From: Ephydatia muelleri
Taxonomy: Eukaryota > Porifera > Demospongiae > Spongillida > Spongillidae
DNA: 64,000 nucleotides
NCBI GenBank assembly: GCA_013339895.1
Contig: JABACO010000012.1
Span: 9,694,458 to 9,758,457, forward strand
Direction of reading: 5' to 3'
The position numbers and the translations under genes are program-made. The notes below the pieces were generated by a model that did no database searches, was not told the origin of the DNA, and was given only the letters and a program-made list of their open reading frames with translations. The number at the start of each line of letters is the position of its first letter. Within the stretch, counting starts at the first letter, position 1. This document shows positions 54,465-64,000 of this stretch, piece by piece.

Positions 54465-55895
54465 TTATGGTCCAGTTGGATAACGTGTCCAAAATGCTTC
54501 AGCAACCTCAGGGTCAACTAAATGCACTCCATCCAGTTGGTTTCCCAAGGTCACCCAGTTTGGCTGACAATTGTGCTGCCTTCCAAAGAGCTCAATTTTT
54601 CTAGTACCAGGGGATAATCTTTCAATCACACCGTATATCTCATCTGGTTTGTGACTGGTGGCTCTCACCTCAGCCACAATCACGTCACAGTTGATACCTC
54701 TATTGAAGCCACTACAATCCCCTTTCATGCCCACAAGGCAATGCTCTTTGCCATGGTTGATCCAATGACCTGTGCGCCCCGTTCTGATCAACCTCTGCAG
54801 CTGGTTTGTCTTGACCCAAACCAGCTCATCCACTCTGTCATAACCCCAAAGGGTAAGACACTCCCTTCCCAATTCCATGGCTCGGCCTGTGACCCACAGG
54901 AAGAGATAGCCGTTGTCTTGGAGTGCAGGGATGTTTAGCTGTCTCATCTCATCATCACTCATTGTACCATAAGGTAGTTCCATGTGTATATCCCAAGGCG
55001 GGTCAGCCATAACGACAGCAAATTTACCTAGCACTGACCAATCAAATCTCCTGATATCACAGTTCACCCACTGGGGCTGAGTTAGCTTTGGACGATCCTG
55101 GAGTAGACCACATGACAGCACCTTGCTGGAGCGATGTGTGTTGTGCAGGTCATCTACCGGCGTCTCGATCTCGTAGTGGACGAACTTGCATGTGTCCATG
55201 TGGAAGCATGTATTCAGGAATGAGCAGTCTCCCAAGTTTTCGTCAGTATGTCCTTGGATAATCTTCTTGAAGTGAAGTTTGTTGCAAGCTCTGTTGCCAC
55301 GGCGTTCCTTTCTGCAGTCTTCTTTAGTCTTGTGCTCACAAAACTCTCGTAGCTGCGAGCCACCAATAGATTGAAATTTCTCTAGCACCATACGCTCCTT
55401 TACAGACTTCGCCCCGAGCAACTCGGAAATCTCCGATCCCATTTTCTTGTTCTCCAGTTCCCGTACGGATGGCGCCATTAGAATATATTCTATTTCGTCC
55501 TCTACTGTCTTGGTTCGCTTGGTTGGGGGTGTGTCATCAGCTCGTGTTCCCGCAATTGCGATGAGGCGGTCTGTCGAAGAAATAACAGTCACAGACGAAT
55601 AGTCTAGCTTAATCAAACCCTGGCAGCTGAATTTATCGAGTAGTTCACGAACAGCTAAATGCTGCACTTGATGTAGCTTGTCATACAGATATCTCGGAGT
55701 GAGAGGATATTCTGTCAATGGGTTCAGTAGTAGTTCCATTAAGCTTCTTTCTAGTCCAGTTAGATCACTACCAATATCTGGGTCGTCCTCGCTTCCATTC
55801 TCACAGTCTCCATCCCTTCGCCTTAAAAGTCGTGCTCTAAGCGCGACTTGCTGTTTTCGTAAGTCTTTTATTAGTTTCCAAGTACCGCCTGCCAT
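54465..55895 (-). CDS. METTL3: METTL3, N6-adenosine mRNA methyltransferase catalytic subunit (single exon)
   Basis: This is the MT-A70 catalytic subunit of the m6A writer. The protein of 476 residues starts at MAGGTWKLIKDLRKQQVALR (ATG 55895-55893); an in-frame upstream ATG would add 38 residues with no family likeness. Two CCCH-type zinc fingers lie at about residues 186-241 (CEHKTKEDCRKERRGNRACN; CSFLNTCFHMDTCKFVHYEI). The catalytic DPPW is at about residues 298-301 in AVVMADPPWDIHMELPYGTM. Conserved blocks ELGRECLTLWGYDRVDELVW, TGHWINHGKEHCLVGMKG and SHKPDEIYGVIERLSPGTRK, then LGNQLDGVHLVDP, follow. All active-site features are intact. It is shorter than vertebrate METTL3 (about 580) mainly in the N-terminal linker. 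It is the only long gene here without introns. Its 5' end is 35 bp from the outer edge of a large inverted repeat, so its promoter must lie inside that repeat or in the 35 bp. Confidence 0.96.
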   Translation of the reverse strand: MAGGTWKLIKDLRKQQVALRARLLRRRDGDCENGSEDDPDIGSDLTGLERSLMELLLNPLTEYPLTPRYLYDKLHQVQHLAVRELLDKFSCQGLIKLDYSSVTVISSTDRLIAIAGTRADDTPPTKRTKTVEDEIEYILMAPSVRELENKKMGSEISELLGAKSVKERMVLEKFQSIGGSQLREFCEHKTKEDCRKERRGNRACNKLHFKKIIQGHTDENLGDCSFLNTCFHMDTCKFVHYEIETPVDDLHNTHRSSKVLSCGLLQDRPKLTQPQWVNCDIRRFDWSVLGKFAVVMADPPWDIHMELPYGTMSDDEMRQLNIPALQDNGYLFLWVTGRAMELGRECLTLWGYDRVDELVWVKTNQLQRLIRTGRTGHWINHGKEHCLVGMKGDCSGFNRGINCDVIVAEVRATSHKPDEIYGVIERLSPGTRKIELFGRQHNCQPNWVTLGNQLDGVHLVDPEVAEAFWTRYPTGP

Positions 55896-55930
55896 TATTG
55901 ATATGACCATAAAAAGATAATTATAAAATT

Positions 55931-56810
55931 TGGGACAGTTTCCGCGAAAATTGCCCCACGATAAAATGTTATAAAAATGCATCGCGGGTGAATCGCTATA
56001 ACTTCCCAACGGTTAACGCTATCGACTTCCTATTTTCAACACTTCATACTACACCATTTCACTACGGGGAAACTTATTTTGGGGCCTTGCACTAGTTCCT
56101 TGCTGATGCTACGAAGTCCGATACCCCATGGGGTTCAAAACCGTCACATCTTCAGCTAGGAGAGTTTAAATCGCTTCAAATTCCGTATGTACATACAGGG
56201 GTCCTGTTGCTATTGATGTGTTCAGTTTGTTAATTTTTACTCTATCCGTCACGGAGATACAGCTGTGCAAAGTTAATGCACATTTCCCGCTCGATTGCAC
56301 CATTTTTGCATGCAACCCGTGTTCCATTCTCCCAATCCACAATAAATTTTGATAACTTCTTTATTCCGCCCATTTCTCCCTTAAACTAAGCTAGCCGTTC
56401 CCAACTGTTTTTGTCTCACTCAGGCAGTGATTTTATGCGGGAAAGTTAAAAGAAGAAGAAGAACGCTGCTCAGTTCCAGACGATCGTACCAAATTAACGG
56501 ACCCCAAGTGAATATAACCTTGCGCCTCCCACGTCGCCGGCAGTATTCAAAACGGCACGCGTAAGGCTATTTGCTAAGCACTCACATCATCCTCTAGTCG
56601 TGTAATAAAGCTTTCCTATTTGCCATCATCTTGCTAAAATCATCGTCTTATATCTGCCACGCCCACTCGGCTACGATTTCGGTCTCACACAATTAACTTT
56701 CAGCTCACACATACTCATGCTGGCTCCCACTTGTGCACACACTTGCATTGTTACGTACATGGCCCTGTACACTATCGTATGGCATATTTTCTTATACACA
56801 ACCGCACACA

Positions 56811-56851
<41 letters not shown>

Positions 56852-57003
56852 ATGTACAGCATACTTGCACACACCAGTTATACATGTGGCAAACAATACA
56901 CCTGTCTGATGATAGTACAAACACTCTCACTCACATTGTCACATGCACAAGTACATGTATTCTATTCAATTCAGCTGATTGCATTTTAATTTGTGTACCA
57001 AGC
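55931..57003 (+). repeat. Left arm of a large inverted repeat
   Basis: It begins tgggacagtttccgcgaaaa and matches, as reverse complement, the arm ending at 63262. Matching is continuous through ttataaaaatgcatcgcggg, the block near 56100 (ccttgcactagttccttgct), and the one near 56750 (catggccctgtacactatcg), and it fades at tttgtgtaccaagctt (about 57003). Differences are sparse (e.g. one base near 56731, an 18-bp insertion in the other arm corresponding to about 56390). No open frame of note. It covers the METTL3 5' flank. Confidence 0.93.
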
Positions 57004-58222
57004 TTGCATAAAACACACATGCACAGGCACACACACACACACATGACATGCACACACAGACACACAAATGCACACACAGACACACTAACACATGACATAC
57101 ACACACAGACACACAAATGCACACACAGACACACTAACGCACACACACATACACACATGACATACACACAGACGCATACAAACACACACAGACACACTAA
57201 CGCACACACACACACTCACACAGACACACACACAGGCACACACAGACACAAATGCACACACAGACACACTAACACACACACACACACACAAACGCACACA
57301 GACACACACACATGACATACACACAGACGCATACAAACACACACACACACTAATGCACACACACACTAACGCACACAGACACACACATGACATACACACA
57401 GACGCATACAAACACATGCACACAGATACACAGACACACATGGACACACAAAAAACACGACACACATATGACAAACACACACACACGCACACACACACAC
57501 ACGTACACACATGGAAATACACACTAGCACACAGACACACATGCACACACACATGCATGAAATACACACTAGCACACACAGACACACTACATACACACAG
57601 ATGCATTCAAACACACACACAGACACACTAACGCACACACACACAAACACACACGCACACATGACATATACACATTCACACACACACACACACTAACGCA
57701 CACAGACACACACATGACATACACACAGACGCATACAAACACACACACACAGATACACAGAGACACACATGGACACACAAAACACACGACACACATATGA
57801 CAAACACACACACGCACACACACACGTACACATACACACATAGAAATACACACTAGCACACACAGACACACATGCACACACACATGCATGAAATACACAC
57901 TAGCACACACATGCACACAGACATGACATACACACACAGACACACTAACACACACACACATGACATACACACACAGACACACAAATGCACACACAGACTG
58001 CATTTCAATTTGTGTACCAAACACACACATGCACACGCACAGGCACACACACACACATGACATACACACACAAATGCACACACAGACACACTAACGCACA
58101 CACACACAGACACACAAATGCACACACAGACACACAAATGCACACACAGACACACAAATGCACACACACACACAGGCACAGACACATGACATACACACAC
58201 AGACACACAAATGCACACACAG

Positions 58223-58255
<33 letters not shown>

Positions 58256-58960
58256 CACACACATGACATACACTGTACACACAGACGCATACAAACACGC
58301 ACACAGACACACTAACGCGCACACACTCACACAGACACACACAGACACATGACATACACACACAGACACACTAACGCACACACACACACAAACACACACA
58401 GACACACACATGACATACACACTGACGCATACAAACACACACACACACAGATACACAGACACACACATGGACACACAAAACACACGACACACATATGACA
58501 AACACACACACGCACACACACACGTACACACACACACATGGAAATACACACAGGCACACACAGACACAGATGCATACACACAGATGCATACAAACACACA
58601 CACAGACACACTAACGCACACACACACACAAATGCACACACAGACGCACACATGGCATACACAGACACATACAAACACACACACACAAACACACTCTAAC
58701 GCACACATGACATACACACAGACGCATACAAACACACACACACAGATACACAGACACACAAAACACACGACACACACATATACAAACACACACACACATG
58801 CACACACACACACACATGGAAATACACACTAGCACACACAGACACACATGCATACACAGGCACACACGAAATACACAGACATACACACACACGAGACAGT
58901 CACACAAAACACTCAGACACACACATGCACCGACACACAGAGGAACATACACACATGACA

Positions 58961-58994
<34 letters not shown>

Positions 58995-59375
58995 CACACA
59001 AGCACACACAGACACACACACGAAATATATACACTCACGAAATACACAGACACACACACAGAGGAACATACACACATGACAGACACACACACACACACAC
59101 ACACACACGGACACACAAGCACACACAGACACACACACGAAATATATACACTCACGAAATACACAGACACACACACAGAAACACACAGACACGCAGACTT
59201 GCACACAGACTCACACACACAAAATACATATAGACACACATGCACAGACACAACAGACACACACTCACAGATACACACACAATACACACAGACACACATA
59301 CAGATACACACATACAGATATACAGACGCACACACAGACTCGCACATGTGCACAGACACGTGTTACACAAAGCAC
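57004..59375. repeat. CA-rich satellite with higher-order repeats, inside the inverted repeat
   Basis: About 2.4 kb of ACACAC-based units interspersed with acacagacacacaaatgcac, actaacgcacac and catgacatacacac. Larger modules recur: acacatatgacaaacacaca...catggaaatacacac at about 57465, 57790, 58490 and 58785, and an approximately 120-bp module (cgaaatatatacactcacga ... gaggaacatacacacatgac) twice at 58925-59170. A 24-bp echo of the arm end (gcatttcaatttgtgtacca) occurs at about 57999-58020. Frames across the array are artefacts. Confidence 0.95.
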
Positions 59376-60940
59376 ACACTGTTGTTCATGTGGAAAAAAA
59401 CAGTAGTGCTCTCTGATAATGATGGTACACAAATTTTCTCTCACTGAATGCCTTCTCTGCAAATGCATTTTTGATCTATCTATTGAACAGCTCATGAGAC
59501 CATGAGACATGTCTACACATGTAGTGTCATTGGAGTGGTCCTTTATGCATACATTGTGTCCTTATAGAACGTCCCCTGACACAAGGGACAAGTCATGCAC
59601 GTAAGGATATGCCATGGTTTGCTAACAAGCTCAAGGCTTCTGAGTGCTTGTGGAATGATGAATATTGCTATCCATTGTGTCTGTGTAAACTTACCACCTA
59701 CCGCAATCAGCAATGACATCGCCAGGCAGAACCATCGCCCTTCATAAAAAAACTGCGTGGTACATCCTTCTAGAAGAGGCAGCACTAGTCTCGTACCCAG
59801 ACCCAGATTCCCAACAGCTGCGCCACCCGCAGCTGTTGGGAATCTGGGTCTGGGTACGAGACTAAGGACTAGCGTAAATTAAATGACTACTCGTAGAAGG
59901 CACTACATACTTTGTACTTATGGTGAGGAACAGCAATCTGAGTTCATGTACACTCGTTTAATTCGCTGCATTCAATTAGTACGACACGGGACACACAACA
60001 TTGTGCTGATGAAAACAGTAGGCCTGTGAGCCTGCGATGGTACCTCCCTTATCGTTGCAGATCGTGGTAGGTCAGGTAAGTTTACACAGACATATCGATA
60101 GCAAGCTAGTAACGATATTCATTATATTGTACTCCGAAAATGCTTTTTTTTACAGGTCAGACGAGCACTTGTACAGAGTGCTAGATGAGAGAAGAGTATA
60201 CGTCTGCTTGCAACAATACAGAGGAAACACACAGAGATTGATGTGTGTGTGTGTGTGTGTGTGTGCTCAGGATGTACAGACGCATTTGCACAACATATAC
60301 ACATGCATCAGGGTGTGTGAACCAACATGAGGGCATGTTCATGTGCTCTGTGTGAGCTAAATATTGTATGGGCAAAGAGAGACTCAAGTCTCTGCAACTG
60401 GTACACAAGCCACCTAGCTGAGTAGTGGAGGCATAAAGAATGATAAGAAGTTGTTCAAGGATCAAGGATTTTGCCAAACAAGAAAGCTTTATTACACAAT
60501 TGTACTTAACTACAAAAAAGATGGATGTGAGTGTGTAAGAACTTAAAGTCTTATGCACGTTGCTGCAGGGACCCTCCACACACACACCACAATTTTTGGC
60601 CAACTGTGTAAATCTCATCAAGGAATGATAGCCGACAACAACTTTTTCGATGACAACATCATACGCTTCATGATTAAAAATAAATTCGTGCATCTCTACA
60701 TGTAGACTTGTATATTTAATTATTCATTTTGCTCCAAAGAAATCAGCCACCCCCCCCCCCCCCCCCCCCCACACACACACTTTTTAATATTGTACCATGG
60801 GCCCAGTGCTGTAATGAATACAGTGATATACTTTGCCACATGCATACAGTGGTACTGGACACCAATCCTATGGGGGCTGAGGACCAATATATGACATAGA
60901 GCTCGCACTTTAGAAACGGTACATACACACAGGTACATGT
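59376..60940. other. Central unique segment of the inverted-repeat element
   Basis: About 1.5 kb between the two satellites. It contains the perfect hairpin at 59786-59864, a short TG tract (about 60244-60262), and a poly-C run (about 60751-60769). I find no transposase, integrase or other convincing coding sequence; short frames such as the 80-codon one at 59785-59543 match nothing I know. A splice-like arrangement near 60037-60190 (ggtcag|gtaagt ... tttacag) gives only a very short peptide. Confidence 0.6.
59786..59864. mobile_element. Short foldback element / MITE-like hairpin with 35-bp perfect arms and TA flanks
   Basis: The arms (59786-59820 and 59830-59864) are perfect reverse complements around a 9-bp loop. 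Read without the outermost TA on each side, the ends are GTCTCGTACCCAGACCC...GGGTCTGGGTACGAGAC flanked by TA, as expected for a Tc1/mariner-type non-autonomous element. The first 17 bases of the inverted repeat also occur at about 28086-28102, so this is a dispersed family. Confidence 0.75.
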
Positions 60941-62030
60941 AGCTACATGTGTGTCTGTATATGTGTGTGTCTGTGTGTATGTCGTGTGTGTATCTGTGTG
61001 TCCATGTCGTGTGTGTATCTGTGTGTCCATGTCATGTGTGTATCTGTGTGTCCATGTGTGTTCATGTGTGTCTCTGTGTGTGTCTGCATGTGTGTGTCTA
61101 TGTGTATTTCGTGTGTATGTATTTTTTTGTATGAGTCTGTGTGCATGTATGTCTGTGTGCGTATCTGTGTGCGTATCTGTGTATTTCATGTGTGTGTCTG
61201 TAGGTGTGTTTGTGTATTTCATGTGTGTGTCTTTGTGTGCTTGTGTGTCTGTGTCTGTTGTGTGTGTATGGCATGTGTGTATCTTGTGTGTGCGTGTGTG
61301 TGTCTGTGCATGTGTGTGCAGTCTGCATGTGTGTGTCTGTGCATGTGTGTGTCTATGCTTGTGTGTCCATGTGTGCCCGCGTCTGTGTGTCTGTCGTGTG
61401 TGTGAGTCTGTGTGTATGTCGTGTGTGTCTGTGTATTTCATGTGCATGTCTGTGTGTGTCTCTGTGCATGTCTGTGTGTGTCTGTGTCTGTGTATGTGTC
61501 TGTCGTGTCAGAGTGTGTTGTGTGGGTCTATGCGTGCCTGTGTGTGTGTGTCTGTGTGTGCGTCTGTGTGTGTGTGTCTGTGCATGACTGCATGTGTCTG
61601 TGTGTATGTGTCTGTGTGTATGTGTCTGTGTGAGTGTCTGTGTGTGTGTGTCTGTGTGCCTGTGTGTGTGCATGTGTGTCTGTGTGTGCCTGTGTGTGTG
61701 TCTGTGTGTATGTTGTGTGTGTGTGTCTATGTGTGTGTGTGTCTGGTGTGTGTGTGCGTCTGTGTATGTGTGTGTGTCTGTGTGTGTGTGTCTGTGTGTA
61801 TGTTGTGTGTGTGTCTATGTGTGTGTCTGTGTGTGTGTGTCTGTGTGTGTGTGTGTGTCTGTGTGTGTGTGTCTGTGTGTTGTGTGTGTGTCCATGTGTA
61901 CCTGTGTGTCCGTGTCCGTATGTGTGTGTGTGTTTGTGGGTGTACGTCATGTGTGTGTCTGTGTATCTATATGTTGTGTGTGAGCGTTTTTGCATGTGTA
62001 TTGCCACATTTATACAGTGGTGTGTGTGTG
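60941..62030. repeat. TG-rich satellite, mirror of the CA satellite
   Basis: About 1.1 kb of TGTGTG-based units (tgtgtgtctgtgtgtatgtc, gtgtgtttcatgtgtgtctg). It is the strand-complement counterpart of the left CA satellite but shorter. Confidence 0.95.
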
Positions 62031-62114
62031 CAAGTGTGCAATGTTTGTGTACATTTAGAGTACCAGATGGGGACACAATGTATTCAATCCTTGGAGACAC
62101 GATACATGTAGAGA

Positions 62115-62298
62115 AAGCTTGGTACACAAATTTACATAGAATCAGTGGTCTGTACAGGCATGCACAAGTACAGTTGAATTGAATAGAATACATGTGCATG
62201 TGACAATGTTTGTGAGTGAGAGTGTTTGTACCATCATCAGACAGGTGTATTGTTTGCCACATGTATAACTGGTGTGTGCAAGTATGCTGTACATGAGT

Positions 62299-62367
<69 letters not shown>

Positions 62368-63262
62368 GTTGTGTATAAGAAAATATGCCATACGATAGTG
62401 TACAGGGCCATGTACGTAACAATGCAAGTGTGTGCACAAGTAGGAGCCAGCATGAGTATGTGTGAGCTGAAAGTTAATTGTGTGAGACCGAAATCGTAGC
62501 CGAGTGGGCGTGGCAGATATAAGACGATGATTTTAGCAAGATGATGGCAAATAGGAAAGCTTTATTACACGACTAGAGGATGATGTGAGTGCTTAGCAAA
62601 TAGCCTTACGCGTGCCGTTTTGAATACTGCCGGCGACGTGGGAGGCGCAAGGTTATATTCACTTGGGGTCCGTTAATTTGGTACGATCGTCTGGAACTGA
62701 GCAGCGTTCTTCTTCTTTTAACTTTCCCGCATAAAATCACTGCCTGAGTGAGACAAAAACAGTTGGGAACGGCTAGTCTATATATTATCTCTGGCTTAGT
62801 TTAAGGGAGAAATGGGCGGAATAAAGAAGTTATCAAAATTTATTGTGGATTGGGAGAATGGAACACGGGTTGCATGCAAAAATGGTGCAATCGAGCGGGA
62901 AATGTGCATTAACTTTGCACAGCTGTATCTCCGTGACGGATAGAGTAAAAATTAACAAACTGAACACATCAATAGCAACAGGACCCCTGTATGTACATAC
63001 GGAATTTGAAGCGATTTAAACTCTCCTAGCTGAAGATGTGACGGTTTTGAACCCCATGGGGTATCGGACTTCGTAGCATCAGCAAGGAACTAGTGCAAGG
63101 CCCCAAAATAAGTTTCCCCGTAGTGAAATGGTGTAGTATGAAGTGTTGAAAATAGGAAGTCGATAGCGTTAACCGTTGGGAAGTTATAGCGATTCACCCG
63201 CGATGCATTTTTATAACATTTTATAATATATCCGTGGGGCAATTTTCGCGGAAACTGTCCCA
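62115..63262 (-). repeat. Right arm of the large inverted repeat
   Basis: Reverse complement of 55931-57003, from aagcttggtacacaaa (about 62124) to the end ...cgcggaaactgtccca at 63262. It includes a longer TG run (62298-62365) and an extra tctatatattatctctgg-like insertion (about 62777-62795). The sparse differences indicate age rather than a simple copied contig. Confidence 0.93.
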
Positions 63263-64000
63263 TTTATTAATCAACAGCTCAATTTACTAATTTGAAATGT
63301 ACGCCGGTCAAGCCGTGACGAGCTTTACATGTAAGATTGGTAGCTTGCGCTCAGATAGGCTATCATGATATACACAGTGTGATCTACAAAGCGATGCTTC
63401 AATTACATGTAGATGAGCACATGCAAAAAGTGTACTACTCAAGTGTAACCGTGAACAGATTCTCTATGAGAAAGTTGGTGGTATATAGAATTCGAAGGCA
63501 TAAAAAGCATGGAAACAACCTCTTATGATAAGGGATAATTAGCACACGACAACATTATAGATCTATAACTGTGCTACTGAAAGTTAATATTAACAGGCCC
63601 TTTATGTTTGCAGGGGTTTAATTGGTCATGACCAATGGAACTTTTAATGGGCCCGTTCTTTGTAAACATGACCTATGCAAGTTTAAAGGACCTATTCGGT
63701 GCCAACATGACCAATGGAAATTTATTTTTTGGTGTAAAGTTTAATCTTTAAAAAATACATATTAAATCACATAATTTATCAGAATCAGTACAATAAATGC
63801 TTCAATGCATGATTGAGTAAAGAGAGGCTCCAACCTCAAAACCCAGGTCACTTCTCTCCACTTTACTCTGGAACCCCTTAGGCATAGGCTAGGCTGGCTG
63901 CTCTGATGATGGCAAACAAAAGCCTTGCTCTGATGTAGCCACATGTTTGTATAAGACTTTTTCCATTTGCTTGCAGCACATGTGGCCATTCTCTTAAGGA
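63263..64000. other. Right flank, no gene visible
   Basis: About 740 bp of mixed sequence. A phrase catgaccaatggaa recurs with variation near 63628, 63670 and 63705 (about every 40 bp), suggesting a short degenerate repeat. No convincing coding frame is seen. Confidence 0.55.

Noticed and set aside
60037-60330. Possible tiny two-exon gene (MVPPLSLQIVVGQ) in the centre of the inverted repeat
   Set aside because: Splice-like signals exist, but the joined peptide ends after a few residues and matches nothing.
56731-62439. Many long His/Thr and Cys/Val-rich frames on both strands
   Set aside because: They are translations of CA/TG satellite DNA with no stop codons by composition; not genes.
63337-63528. 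63-codon plus frame right of the inverted repeat
   Set aside because: Short, no domain, and no splice-supported continuation.
1-64000. tRNA, rRNA and snRNA genes
   Set aside because: I looked for cloverleaf landmarks (GGTTCGAATCC-type T loops with paired arms) and conserved rRNA cores and saw none; a covariance search would be needed to exclude them.

Overview
This is a eukaryotic window with an early-branching animal character, most likely a sponge (Porifera), although no single marker proves that. The genes are metazoan or holozoan types: villin, TRAK/Milton, a Ca2+-channel beta subunit, ING, inversin and BBS9. They are cut into many small exons by introns often only 45-70 bp long. Intergenic gaps are usually 50-150 bp, and the introns are full of CA/TG microsatellites and purine- or pyrimidine-rich minisatellites. 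I see no bacterial operons, rRNA, tRNA or CRISPR. All gene spans below include introns; gene models come from reading exon homology and GT(GC)-AG splice sites by eye.

Layout. 1-2659 (-) 5' part of DNAJC13/RME-8; 2764-4848 (+) DRC5/TCTE1; 4911-5456 (-) eIF1; 5589-6329 (+) a small cysteine-rich single-pass membrane protein not recognised; 6741-9667 (-) an unidentified coiled-coil protein; 9795-12527 (+) TRAK/Milton; 12656-16609 (-) villin, with an apparent 1-nt frameshift just before the headpiece; 16761-22222 (-) BBS9; 22336-27977 (-) ANKIB1; 28329-30762 (+) DNAJC7; 30867-32414 (+) a compact CACNB-like beta subunit; 32971-42971 (+) a full-length ABCA transporter; about 43396-44900 (-) a doubtful gene; 45556-50132 (-) inversin; 50223-51040 (+) TAF12; 51092-53100 (-) La/SSB; 53184-54389 (+) ING1/2-type protein; 54465-55895 (-) METTL3, with no introns.

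From 55931 to 63262 lies a 7.3 kb inverted-repeat structure. Two arms of about 1.1 kb (55931-57003 and 62115-63262) are near-identical reverse complements. They enclose a CA satellite on the left, a TG satellite on the right, and about 1.5 kb of non-satellite sequence that holds a perfect 35-bp hairpin flanked by TA. The outer edge of the left arm is only 35 bp from the METTL3 start codon. The last 740 bp show no gene.

Themes. Several genes serve cilia (DRC5, BBS9, inversin). RFX X-box-like motifs sit just upstream of DRC5 and BBS9. Others serve membrane traffic (DNAJC13, TRAK), the actin cytoskeleton (villin), ubiquitin ligation (ANKIB1), Ca2+ channels (CACNB), and nuclear or RNA functions (TAF12, La, ING, METTL3, eIF1). 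Six head-to-head pairs share short putative bidirectional promoters. Most tandem repeats are intronic; in ABCA and TRAK in-frame repeats have been translated.
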